Part shown: piece by piece, positions 22,494 through 34,149 of the stretch
How positions within the stretch are numbered: position 1 is the first letter of the stretch
Layout of the letters: the number at the start of each line of letters is the position of its first letter
Origin: Bolinopsis microptera
Taxonomy: Eukaryota; Ctenophora; Tentaculata; Lobata; Bolinopsidae
Assembly: GCF_026151205.1 (NCBI RefSeq)
Contig: NC_087076.1
Span: 4,735,902 to 4,799,901, forward strand
DNA length: 64,000 bases
Direction of reading: 5' to 3'
The notes under the pieces: generated by a model
What the model was told of the DNA's origin: nothing
What the model saw: the letters and a program-made list of their open reading frames with translations, nothing else
Databases searched by the model: none
Position numbers and translations under genes: made by a program

Positions 22494-22990
22494 TCTCACC
22501 TAAGGGATATAAAAGTATAATGGGTGTGCAATGTGCATAAAATGGGGGTCATGCATAAATATAAACTCATACTCAGACTGTGAGATTATCTTACGATTTT
22601 ACGTACTTACTTTTTAAGTACTGTCGACGTCTGTTATTCATAAAGTTTCAAATAATTACTAGCCTGAGTACATTCTCTTGAGTAAATACTCAAAATATGA
22701 ACTAGTACTCAAATTGGTATTCATGAAGTTAATAAATGTTCAAAAGAAGTACTCAAAAAATAAGTATTCAAACCAATTATTTACAGAATGTACACACATA
22801 TATATTTTGATCGATTTTAGTGAAAATATTTAATTTTTTCGGGAAATCAGACTGGTTGAAAGAGCCACAGAAAGGAGAAATGACAAAAGTAAACTTAATT
22901 GAATAATCCTCACTCAATAATCACTCAATCACAATATGATCCATGCACTCCAGTTCTGCTCTTCCAATTAAACAAATAATCAATTAAACA
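22494..22990. other. 5' flank of the phospholipase gene
   Basis: This presumed promoter and 5' untranslated region shows no gene. Repeated words of the type gtactcaaa/agtactcaaa occur at about 22680-22770. No TATA box could be assigned with confidence. Confidence 0.35.
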
Positions 22991-22994
22991 AATA

Positions 22995-23195
22995 ATCAAA
23001 GTTTTAGCACATTTTACAGCATAAAATTTAAACAAATGAGAACATATAATGCTCTTAGTGGTAAATGGCCGTTTGTTCTGAGCTGTATGATTTTTTGACA
23101 ATCAACTAGCGGGGCAAGGAATGTACTGGCTGGTAGCTTTTGTACACACCAGAACGCTAGTCTGGTTGATTAGTGACCAAATTAGAGGCGTTGAT
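22995..23195. repeat. dispersed repeat, copy 1 (second copy at 25060-25255)
   Basis: Shared landmarks in the same order are ttttagcacattttacag, ataatgctc, ggggcaaggaatgt and cacaccgaaac/cacaccagaac. The copies are about 75 percent alike by eye and lie in direct orientation 2.07 kb apart. No terminal structure was resolved. Confidence 0.5.
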
Positions 23196-23750
23196 AGGAA
23201 GGCATTATAATTTGCGGGTGTAAGAGGGAATATTTGGCATGCATTATTCTAGCAGCTATTTTGTAACAAATGGTCTTTACGATTATTAAGGACGGTAAGT
23301 ATTTTGGGTGTTCAATACTAAATCATGGCTAAATGTCTAAGAGGGGTTTAAATTTAAGGGAGAAAAAGAAATGAATATTGGGTTATAATATTAATCATAG
23401 ATGTCAACCCTGATATAACTATTGTACTAAAAATTTGATCATAATGCTTAGGGTCTTTATTAGAATTCAAATTGGATACAAAAATACACTTACTCACTCA
23501 CACATCACATTTAACTTGACAGAGGAATACGCTGGCAGAGTAAGTCGATTTGGTCATGAAATTTTGGAGGTCAGGTGGAATCCCTGCAGGAGCCTACGAA
23601 AATTTAAGGTTACATATATCAAAGTCTTTATTTGTCCAGTCATACACGGCATGACAATGCTGGTTGGAAAGTAGTGAAGATTTCGGTTTGGATTTCAGGC
23701 AAGAAATACTAACAGAACAATCAAAGATTTTAAGGTTAGGGGTTATTATA

Positions 23751-24525
23751 TATACAGGGTGGGCCAAAAGTCAGTACCCAAACGTTGGCCTTTATAGCTC
23801 AGTCACTGAGTGCCCAATTTAAATACTTCTTTCTGGTATGACTTAGTACCACCACTGGTTCGAGGAATTTGTCAACTCGAAAAATATTCGCGTTCATTTT
23901 TTTCAAATGTAGGTTCATTTTCACATTTATTTGATAGTTTGGATAGTCGGATCAAGCTAAATGTTATTGAATTGTGTTTGGCCATTCGAATTACGTTTGT
24001 CCTGAAAGAATTAGAACTGTAGCTTCTCAGATGACCGAGATATGAAGCATAACGAGTTTATTCATTACGTGTGATCAGGTGATTGGTTTACCTAATCACA
24101 TGATAAGGTGACCCCGTTAACTACCCCGTTAAACATAATGGGAATTGTTAGGGGTGCCCAATTAAGGTGTCGTGTCACGGTGTCACATAATCACCCAGTC
24201 AATTTTGTTAACGAGATACAGAAAATGCTTGATAACTTCGTCATTTCTAATCCGTTTTGCCTCATGTTTTCAGATCATATGCAACATTTGATAATCTACC
24301 GCCTCTTAAAAAATTAGGCGTTCAGCATGTTCAGAGAAAACAATATAGGTGTTTTAATATTAAATGGGCGTGGTCTAAAATATTCGAATTTTCAAACTTT
24401 GACGACGGAATCCTCGAACCAGTAAGTACAGTATGCCATCTGCAAAGCAGCAGCTCTCAAATATAAAACACGGCGGAGCTATTAAGGCCAACGTATGGGT
24501 ACTGACTTTTGGCCCACCCTGTATA
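23751..24525. mobile_element. 775-bp TIR element flanked by a direct repeat of about 15-18 bp
   Basis: The ends are inverted copies over about 40 bp: tatacagggtgggccaaaag at the left, its reverse complement at 24506-24525, and continuing matches inward. A direct repeat beginning ttaggggttattata sits outside both ends (23736-23750 and 24526-24540; 18 bases match if the overlap with the end is counted). The inside has no transposase frame. Confidence 0.7.
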
Positions 24526-25985
24526 TTAGGGGTTATTATATATTCCACAAACTGCTCAACAAACAATTATCACAAGATCAAGTTGATGGGTGTGAGACTG
24601 ACATTGTCTCTAAGGAGTTCATGAGACTAAAATATCTACTCTCTGAGGACTTCTTAAAAGAAAGCCATTGAAATTTTAAATCATCGACAGATTTGGTTTG
24701 CATTACAGTGAAGCGTAAATCTACATGATTTACAGTGAAACAAATTTGTAATTGTAATAATGCCCTGATTTTAGAGAATACGCTGGTAAAATCTCAAAAA
24801 AGTGTGTTTCTAGAGCATAAACACTAACAGGGATTAGATTGAACAGCTGGAGGCACAAGTTGGTGTTACTGGGCGGCGCTCTGCCTGTCATTCCGCTGAA
24901 TTTCTATGTTTATGAACATTATAGCCAGGGGTCCCCAGGTGAAAGTTGGTGGTGAACTGCAATTTAAAGTTGTATCGTGTGTACTGGTTCTAATATAAGT
25001 CAATGGAACAAAAAATTTTGACACAAGAGTGAAACAAATTTTTTAGTGAAACAAGAAATTTAATTTTTAGCACATTTTACAGAATAAAAAGATGTAAAAC
25101 AATTCATAAAAATATAATGCTCATTTCGTGTATGAATTTTTGTCCTTGACTGTTAGTTTGATTTTGAAGGGACAGGTAACTAACGGGGCAAGGAATGTGC
25201 GTGCCTGAAAGATTTTGCACACACCGAAACACTAGTTCAGTTTATTTTTTAGAGACAAGGCTCATATTAGGATCAGAAGAAAATCGTTAGCAGATATTAG
25301 GGGTTCTGTTTATATTTGTTATTATGGGTTGCAGTCTTGTTGTGACAGAAAGTCTACACTATATAGTATGCTTAAGATTATATTGTGTAGTTTGAGGATA
25401 TAAAATGGAACTTCAAGTTATTGGAGGGCTGGTGAAAAATTATGACTTTTGTATCAATGGTTATTATAAGCTATAAATATTGTAAACTACACAGTGCTAA
25501 TTAAAAACTTCTTTATACTTCATTCTCAAATTAAATCTTAAAAGTTCAAAAACATACATTCATTTTATTGAAAACTTTCTCGCACATACTTTACTCACAG
25601 GAAGAGACTTGGAAACACTAGACTAGGGGGATTTCAAAATCTTTTACGGTCCAATCAAGCAGGGCGTGGCTATGCTGATTATTTGATAGTGCACGTTTAA
25701 GCTTTCTCCGCAAAGGAAAGAAAATTTTTTTAGGAAAGAAAATTTTTTATTTACCACAAAACAATCAATACATAATGTTATATTCATAAATAAATTCAAA
25801 TTTCAATTTCAAACACATATACAGTACGCCGCGCACACAGTCACAATTTAAAATTGTTCAGAAATTCGTAGGTCAGCTGTAGGCGCCGCGCACATGATCT
25901 ATTTAATTGTTATCTTACAATACATGTCAATACATATTTTACAATTACATGTCACATTTCTTAATTTCTAGAGCCAAAATTTCAG
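24526..25985. other. repeat-rich intergenic DNA
   Basis: No gene is seen. A GC-rich word set (gttactgggcggcgctc, gtcattccgc, ggtccccaggt) at about 24862-24960 recurs at about 26295-26357 and, in blurred form, at 47570-47650 and 47870-47940. The second copy of the dispersed repeat is at 25060-25255. Confidence 0.4.
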
Positions 25986-25988
25986 AAG

Positions 25989-26105
25989 CATACATACATG
26001 TTACCGCTCATGTATGTATGTAGTATATTATTTTGCTTCTGCAGTACCGCTCAGAAGCAAAATAATTTAAAATATATTTCTGTCGTTCACGCAGTACAGG
26101 CCGTG
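25989..26105. repeat. row of three hairpins with related loops
   Basis: Three hairpins follow one another. The first has a 12-bp perfect stem (catacatacatg) around ttaccgct at about 25991-26022. The second has a 14-bp perfect stem (attattttgcttct) around gcagtaccgctc at about 26027-26068. The third has a 7-bp stem (gttcacg) around cagtacaggc at about 26087-26110. The first two loops share taccgct. Confidence 0.7.
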
Positions 26106-26498
26106 AACACTGCGACCTAAACACAGCCATTTTAAGTTTTGGGGTAATCATGTTAAAAATGTTGGTTGATCTTGTATTGTGGCTGTCAGGTGGGTCAGCG
26201 AGACAAATAAGTAGGAAGGGCTTCCTTGTTGAGCATGTGTAGCCTTCATGTAAGGATATTGGAGCACGAAATTTCATTAGCTTGTAGAACTCGAGGTTAC
26301 TGGGCCGCGCTCGGGCTGTCATTCCGCCGAATCTGTCATAGCCTGAGGTCCCCAGGTATAGCTAGGATATAATTATGTTTGAATAGCGGTTTAGTTGTTA
26401 GTATGTTCTCTCGAAAAAATTGTACACAGTACAGTGGCGAGTTCACATAGCCATGTGCCTACGCGTACTGCGTGACGCGCTTGTTTCACAAGTAGGAT

Positions 26499-26980
26499 TT
26501 TGCCGCCTACGGCGGTCGCGCGCTACTGCAAGCGAGAGGGCTCTGGTTAGAGCAAAGTGGCGAGTAACATTACCAGTAACATTTGGCGACGTTTGACTAC
26601 AAGTACAAATGGCAGCGTTTGATCGAAAATCTGGTTTCAGCCCCCCCCCTGTGGTCAGGTACTAACCATGTCATGTCAAAGCAAAAACGTTGCATTTGGC
26701 ACTGCGTAGCAATTGCAATGCATTATCTTCGAGATTTTTCTAAAAGAGCACTCAAAACTTGTCCGTCATACATTGTATGACCCGCCGCCCACGAGTGCGC
26801 GGCTCCCCCTTTATCATAGAAACACTAAAGTGGGGGTCACAACGTGATACAATTCTCATTGGAGGACTTCGCCGCTTCGACGCGCCGCGCGAACTAGCAT
26901 TCTGTTACTTGGGGACCTCAGGCTTGCTCTAACCAGAGCCCTCTCGCTTGCAGTAGCGCGCGACCGCCGTAGGCGGCAAA
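26499..26980. mobile_element. foldback element with 57-bp perfect GC-rich arms
   Basis: The arms at 26499-26555 and 26924-26980 are exact reverse complements over 57 bases; the outer end reads tttgccgcctacggcggtcg. The spacer of about 368 bp contains a copy of the tatgacccgccgc...caacgtgatacaa block seen at 4.3 kb. A scrap of the arm (cagtagcgcgcgaca) occurs near 40996. No coding capacity and no target duplication were found. Confidence 0.8.
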
Positions 26981-27169
26981 AGAGGGCTCTATAGACAGCC
27001 ACAAACTGGCACCACAAATCGTGGTGCCAGATTTCCTCCTATATTTCTGATGCCGCGCGCGACGTGTTAGTCATGTCTAGTTACTGCAACTGTTAGACTC
27101 GTGCATTGCATTTGCACATATATAATCAGTGCAATATTTTCTCGTTGGATAAGAGTTTTTGGAGGGAAT

Positions 27170-28210
27170 TAATTTAATCTCTTTGTTCAATCATTTCATT
27201 TTACTGTTTCCTGATTCTTTGTTCGTTGCCATCATTCGGCAGCTGATCAGATCATTCGGCGGATGTTTCTTTGTTCGTTGCTTTTATTCGGCAGCTGATC
27301 AGATCATTCGGCGGATGATTCAAAGGGAGACAACTTTAAAGGTGTTTGAAGGTCAGCTGAAGGTCAGCTGAAGACGATTTACACAAATATTTTGAAAGCT
27401 CCTGCTAATTAAATCCTTGCGTATCACTTATATGTTTTTAATATCCCCTCTAGGTTTAAAGGTTTCTTTTGAATTGTCAGTAATCAGCAGACTTTGCTAC
27501 ACTTTTGTCATTTGCAATTGGACTTAAAATATGTTAAAGCTTGTCATTGTCTATAATTTTGAAATAGAGTTTTGTGGGGGACTAATTTAGTCTCTTTGGT
27601 CAAGCAACCCGGAACCCCATGAATAGTGAATACTGTTATTATTATCTCCGAGTTCACGTCAGGTATGGGTTTTATTCATAATATATTGAGGCACTTATAG
27701 TATAGTTCAGTCATTTCATTTTACAACTGTTTCCTGTTTCTTTGTTCGTTGCCATCATTCGGCAGCTGATCAGATCATTCGGCGGATGTTTCTTTGTTCG
27801 TTGCTTTTATTCGGCAGCTGATCAGATTATTCGGCGGATGTTTCTTTGTTCGTTGCTTTTATTCGGCAGCTGATCAGATCATTCGGCGGATGATTCAAAG
27901 GGAGACAACTTTAAAGGTGTTTGAAGGTCATCTGAAGGTCAGCTGAAGACGATTTACATAAATATTTTGAAAGCTCCTGCTAATTAAATCCTTGCGTATC
28001 ACTTATATGTTTTTAATATCCCCTCTAGGTTTAAAGGTTTCTGTTAAATTGTCAGTAATCAGCAGACTTTGCTACACTTTTGTCATTTGCAATTGGACTT
28101 AAAAAATGTTAAAGGTTGTCATTGTCTATATTTTCGAAATAGAGTTTTGTGGGGAACTAATTTAGTCTCTTTGGTCAAGCAACCCGGAACCCCATGAATA
28201 GTGAATACTG
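27170..28210. repeat. 0.55-kb tandem duplication with inner 50-bp repeats
   Basis: About 27190-27640 and 27710-28230 are near-identical direct copies. They share ttctttgttcgttgc, the cggcagctgatcag motif, gattcaaagggagacaac and the gttcacgtcagg-like end. Inside each, a unit of about 50 bp (tttctttgttcgttgcttttattcggcagctgatcag) is repeated two or three times; the second copy has one more unit. It is non-coding. Confidence 0.85.
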
Positions 28211-28263
28211 TTATTATGATCTCCGAGTTCACAACAGGTATATGTTTTAAAATTCATAATATA

Positions 28264-28292
28264 TGGGGGGGGGGGGGGGGGGGGGGGGGGGG
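28264..28292. repeat. poly-G run of about 29 bases
   Basis: A near-pure G run. Its true length is unreliable. Confidence 0.8.
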
Positions 28293-28735
28293 CAACCAAC
28301 CATATTAAAGTATATTAAAGTATATCCCGGGTCAAAATCGGAAAAAATCCTACATTTTAATATACTTTAATATACCTACAATTAGTAGATTAGAAGATAA
28401 GCCAGTTGCTAGTCCCCTGAACTCATACTTCATATAGGCCTATTTTGGCTCATAAATTGGTCAAGTATCAATATCTTTGAACAAGACTAACTTTACATGA
28501 AAGGTAAATCTAATCTATACATGAAATAAAACAACATTTTTCACATATATTTTTATAATATAGGTATATTAAAGTATATTAAAGTATATCCCAGGTCAAA
28601 ATTGGAAAAAAACCTACATTTTAATATACTTTAATATGGTTCAAAATTTTAATGGAGATAATATAGGTATATTAAAGTACATTAAAGTATATTAAAGTAT
28701 ATTAAAGTATATCCCCGGGTCAAAGTTGAGGCACT
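28293..28735. repeat. tattaaag tandem and inverted repeats
   Basis: Blocks of (tattaaag)n followed by tatatccc, and inverted blocks of actttaatat, alternate at about 28297-28378, 28560-28640 and 28665-28710, giving a foldback-like structure about 430 bp long. It is non-coding. Confidence 0.6.
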
Positions 28736-31700
28736 TATAGTATTAGTTACAGCCAATATAAAGTTCTCAACTAGATTATCAAGTTTTTAATCTTTCGCAT
28801 AGAATTGAGAAACAAGAATGACCATCGATTTTAAAACCATTTTAATAAATTAACGGGGTTTTCATCACACCATATCAAAACAATTCAAATAATCCGCTCC
28901 TACTAAATCGCTCGTCTCAATAAAATATTGTGTGAAATAAAAAGGTCCTAATCAGGGTATGAAAATAACCTGAACCGGTGTATTTTTGGACGCTGATTCC
29001 AAATCACCCGGTCGATGACGTAGTAAAAATGCTTCCCTAAAGAATTAGGGGCAAAAACTGTTTCGGTCCGGTCTGAGGCTACTGTTATGATTGCGGTTAA
29101 GGTTCGACCGGGATCCCGGCTTAATCCCGATGTCGGTCAAAAATCTTCCAATTATTCGTCCTCAATTAATTCGTTATTAATTAATCAATGAAACACTGTC
29201 AGAGTTAAAAGTGTCAGTTTGTTAGGTGAGATGTGCTTGTGCTTGTAATCAATAAAGGATACCACATGGGGTCGTTATAGTGTCAGAGTTGGTTTTTTGA
29301 TTGAAATAAATTTTCGTGCACATACAGAATGAATGGTTAATAATTTAATATATATGTAGACCAAGGTCTGTGCACGGGATGCTTCCTGGAAGAATCCAGT
29401 TCTTTTAGCGGGGCACCCTACCTATACTAAAGCCAAATTGAGATATAATAATCATATTCCTAAGAAATAATCAGAAATCGAATACCAATCAAATAATATG
29501 ATATATATGAGTAGTAACCATATTTATTATGCAAAATGCCCCAACCACATAGTGTAAATTTATATAGAATTCAATTCCATATCATCATTAAACCTCAATA
29601 GTCAATATAATAGCCCAGGCAAAATTAAATAAGCTGGTTTGTTGGGTAAGCTGGTTTGTTGGGTAAGCTTATGCTGTGTTTGTGCTTGTACATACTATTG
29701 TAATTATAAAATAGGTATTGTAATACCTATAAAGTAGCGGATACCAGGTTTTAGTGTCAGAGTTAAGTGCTGCAGTTTTTAATTATGGTGAGACGGCTTG
29801 TAATCAGTACAGCTATAAAAGGATACAAAAGTTGTTGTGTCAGAATCTGTAAATTAACACATGCTAGTATGCTACCCTACGCAATGTCCTCATCACCTGA
29901 TCCGTCAGTATAAATCTAACTGGCTCTTCATTTGACTCCGTAACCATACTCTCGTCGTACGAGTCGTCTTTGTTCATATTGTTCGGGGTAATGTAATATA
30001 AACAATAAACAATCAGGAGGGAACTTGAACTGATATAATATTTCGTAGTTTCTGGCTCTTCAGTCGTAGTTGATCATCAAGTTGATTTCTAAGTTTTCCG
30101 GCAGGATCTGCTCAGTCAACGTTTTTCGTCACCTTGAAAGCCGGCCCACTTTCACTCGCGACTGAGAAAGGAGGTGGACACAGATAGATTCAGACAAGCT
30201 GGTTCAGATGTACAGAGAGTGATTTTTCCGACAGACCTCCAGGAGATTTCGTCTCTGGGGCTCCAGCTTGTCTTTCAAATATCTTGTAACCTTGTCCCTT
30301 ATCACGTTGTTCAGATATTCGGACCCGTCTGAAGTACTGCGTAGGATTGCCAACAGGCAACGTTACGCCACTGGTTTCTTCCCTTCTCGATATCACTGTC
30401 TGCACTGATTCTTGTACTTTTTATTTGTCGGAAGCCCACCTCTCTTAGACTTGAAGGTCAGGAATTTTGGCGGTTTGAGATTGCTTTGTAGGTAAGAGTC
30501 ACTCTGATTACCTTACGAGACATATTTAAAAGGTACGAAATTCCGGTGACCTAAATTTGATTTGGGACCGAAAATATGGGATTTCTTACCGAAAACCATC
30601 TCATTTCATACCCCACATTCAATCATGGTATTTAGAGATTTTTTTCATTTCTTAACATTTTACAAAAAGTAAAACCCAATATTATATGAGAAAATCAATT
30701 AAATAAAATGTGAAAAATTACAAGTCAATTTCTTCTTGATCTTCTGGTTCAGGGACGTTTCTCTCTCCAGTGTAGTCCCCTAGTTGAAATACTAGTGTTC
30801 ATTTGTTAGATGAATCATATACTGATAGTTAACTATATTGATAGTAAATCGACAAAGTCATAATCTAAGAAAATACGTGAAAATATGATGTTTTTTTGTT
30901 TTTGGAAAACCACCGTATTTAATTTCGACCTTTTAAATATTTCTCGTAATTAGGTAACCACAGTGCAACGCCTAATCGGACTCCAATAGATTCGGATAAA
31001 AAATACCAGTAATATTTTTTACGCTAAAATCGAATGTAGAACATTCTAGAAATCCAATATCAACCAACTTGCTGACATAGTACATTGTTTAAATAGTATT
31101 GAAAACCATAACCATACTATCTTTTAGATTTATGTCACTTATGATGGCTCCGGCTGAAAGTACTATGACTCATTTTATCTAGAAGATCGTAGTTTCATTG
31201 CTTCTGAAGTAGCTATCAGTTCGCTGGTCTTGAATGTTGATTGTTGGGTATAATACTCTTGTATTTTTTACAGCCATGATCTCTGAAAAATACTATGTAA
31301 GCGAACCTATACCCCAGTATTTGTTAGCCAACAGTACCACAGTATTAGCTATGCCCTGCCTACTAGTTTAGCTTTATCTCATTATCTGGTACCCTGCTAT
31401 ACAGTATACAATATACATGTTTACATATTAATTGCGTTTAAAACCCTCCAACATCTCCCCCCCCCCCACCACCCCCTTCTCCTGAGCGAGTGATTACTAA
31501 ACATGTGGATGACCCCTTATTATACAAAGGATCATAGGTCGTCAGAAATAGCATACATTGATGATTGATGTACAGTGTACACGCTATATAATACACATTA
31601 CAGTGTAAAGTTACACTGATCTACAGTTCATCTCTTAATGGATTATTCCAGAATTGCGCGCGCACACGTGTTATGATCAAACAGATCGTTTCATAATCAT

Positions 31701-32085
31701 GGCATGTATACCGTCGTTATATACACGCTCTCGTTGTGTGTACGTTTTGATCTTTAATATTTGATTTGATGCAACACATCACTACAGCAGCTACAATTGT
31801 ACATATTTTAGACTTTACTTTGCTCCCAATTATAGTCCCAAACTTTCTAGTAGTTCTGAAAAAGCAAGATTTTCTATGATACAGCGACTTTTTATATCGC
31901 TACAATATAATTTAGACTTTAGAGCCAAGTTACTTTTAGATAGCTGATCTTCAGGGCTCTTTCCCCTCAAATGATTGTAAAGCCCGCTCATGTTTGACAA
32001 TATTTACACTGACAGAAATTGGTCATCTAATTTTATCTTGTTCTCTCACAAACCTGAGTATTAACCAGTGTAACTTTTCTAGGAG
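28736..32085. other. intergenic DNA without a recognised gene
   Basis: AT-rich, with a few landmarks. An accggg/cccggc-containing scrap at 29090-29140 resembles the ends of the hAT-like elements at 33.8 and 41.5 kb. Two copies of taagctggtttgttggg are near 29629-29665. A 71-codon minus frame at 30190-30405 (contains RRVRISEQRDKGQGYKIFERQ-like sequence) has no clear identity. A C-run at about 31457-31475 precedes the MITE end scrap at 31501-31521. Confidence 0.35.
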
Positions 32086-32089
32086 CTGC

Positions 32090-32760
32090 CATTTATGACT
32101 GGCATCACACACTATACACCTTGGGTTCTTGGACTATTCAAAGACAGGACAAAACCTATAATGCTCCAGCTCTACAAATCCATGGTATTAAGATCCAGCG
32201 AGTGGAGTACTGCTGCTCTGGAATCCAAAAAAGATCTATAATATCCAGTCAGTCGAGAGCATACAACGCCAGTTAATTGTAGACAGATTCTAGGGCTCAA
32301 AAACACCGACTATTGGAATAGACCGAAGGAACTGAAACTTATATCCCTGCTGGCTGCTAAGATGCTGAGAAGGCTAGACTCCATCATACATCTGTGGAAA
32401 GTTCTCCAGGGATATGTCCAAATTACCTATAGATGATCGATGTACAGTTCAGAGAGAATGCCAGACTGAGAGTTAAAGTAATACTCTCTTCTCTCACCAA
32501 AAAAATCAGCTTCTGCACGCTCCATGCCTACGACTACTCATTTGCTGTGAAAGCTGGAAGACTTGGAATTTTCTCCCCTAAATTGACAATAGTGACAATA
32601 TCAAAAGACTTTGGCAAGCTTCAAGACATTTCTCGGAAACGGGAAACCGCAGATTGCGTGATAACCGTGAACTTACCTATTTCTACTCTTCTATATAAGT
32701 TCAATAGGTTGGACCAAGAAGTTCTTGGGTAACATTGTTTTCTATCCTATATGTGACCTC
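32090..32760 (+). pseudogene. degenerate LINE reverse-transcriptase C-terminal region
   Basis: Reading across frames, the sequence gives the usual tail of LINE ORF2 after the RT core: MLQLYKSMV, EWSTAALES, then RQILGLKNTDYWNRPKELKL and IIHLWKVLQGY, followed by FRENARLRVKVILSSLTKK and SFAVKAGRLGIFSPK. Several frameshifts and stops separate the pieces (for example near 32240 and 32430). The longest intact piece is the 99-codon frame at 32433-32732. It is a dead 5'-truncated insertion. Confidence 0.75.
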
Positions 32761-33792
32761 TGCTGAGTTTCGCCAAGACTTGACGGGCCATCACATCTTC
32801 TGACCACCCCACCAGTATCGCTTGTTGCGCCAGCACAGCAGAGAGTTCGTGAGGAGGGCCTGTTTCCCTGATCGGCGGCTTCTTGTTGTCGCTATAATTG
32901 CAATTGTCCAAACAACCTGTTGTAAGTAGAGCTGTGTTTATTCAAATTGACTGATGTTCAATATAATATTATAACCTCAACAAATAGAATAGTATGTTGT
33001 TGGTTTAATTGATGCACAATTAATACGCTGAACTTATTAGATTTATTTTATTGGTCAATAATTTTATTGGTCAATAAACAATAAACTCACTATATCGCAG
33101 TTAATATCATTTCTTCTGTCAGTGAGTTGGTGCCAGTTAATAAAGCAAAAGTTCAACGGAGGTAGTACACACACTACACAGTACTATGGTAGACAGAGAG
33201 CACGGTACGTTTTATTTTAATAACTTCTCAGTAGTGAGAATATCACTTTTACTAACTTCTTGTCTCCCTTTAGTTTATCCCGCAATAAGTGACTTTTACC
33301 AATGTGGTAATTTAGCCCTCCCATGGTTGTTGCAGTGAACTGGAACTTGGGGCATTTCTGTTTAAGCCTTCGTTATAGATAAGATTATCGTAGTCACCGA
33401 CATCCACCGACATATTGTGTAATGCTTAATAACAAAATTTCTGAATTAAATGTAACCTTGTATTGGGCTGAAATACTAATAATAATTATAATGATAGGAT
33501 TATGGGCTATGGCCACATTATACATAGCCATTTCGACAAAACTTGAAACCCATGAACTGCACTCTTCGCTATTGCAGTTCACACAATATTTTCAAAAAGA
33601 AGATGTTCCTATCCGGAAAATGCTATGATTAATTATTTTTAGTGTTATGATTAATTATTTTTAGAACATGTAGTTCTGAATTTAACAACCAAAAAACATT
33701 GATTCCTTGGTATTTAGCAATCAATGGCTTATTAGACATGAAATATGCATATGAATTATGCTCACATGTATTTATTTTTGACATCAAGTTTC
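32761..33792. other. intergenic DNA with one small hydrophobic frame
   Basis: No firm gene is seen. A 68-codon plus frame at 33422-33628 has one strongly hydrophobic stretch (Ile-rich IIIIMIGLW) and could be a membrane peptide or chance. The last 100 bases may be the 3' end of the LINE at 38.5 kb, displaced by the hAT insertion. Confidence 0.3.
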
Positions 33793-34056
33793 GTTAAGAT
33801 CAGGAGGTGACCGGGACATGATTTTAGGCCTGACCGGGACCGGGACCGGGATACAAAATGTGACTTGACCGGGACCGGGACCGGGACCGGGACTGAGATT
33901 ATCAATTTACCGGGACCAATAATTTCTGGGATTTCTATCTTACCGGGACCGGGACCGGGACTAAGGTTTTTTTTTTACATATTTGATAGATTTACAGATC
34001 TGGCTTGACAAAAATTTTCAGAAAAAATCATGTTCGTGGGAAGCAAAAATCCGATG

Positions 34057-34060
34057 AGTT

Positions 34061-34093
<33 letters not shown>

Positions 34094-34105
34094 TAGGGGG
34101 TTGAG
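34057..34105. repeat. poly-G run
   Basis: A G run of about 27 bases, followed by further G-rich sequence inside the hAT-like element. Its length is uncertain. Confidence 0.8.
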
Positions 34106-34149
34106 GGGGGTTGGGAAGGGTTGTCACATGACGAGAAATTTGTTGCAAA

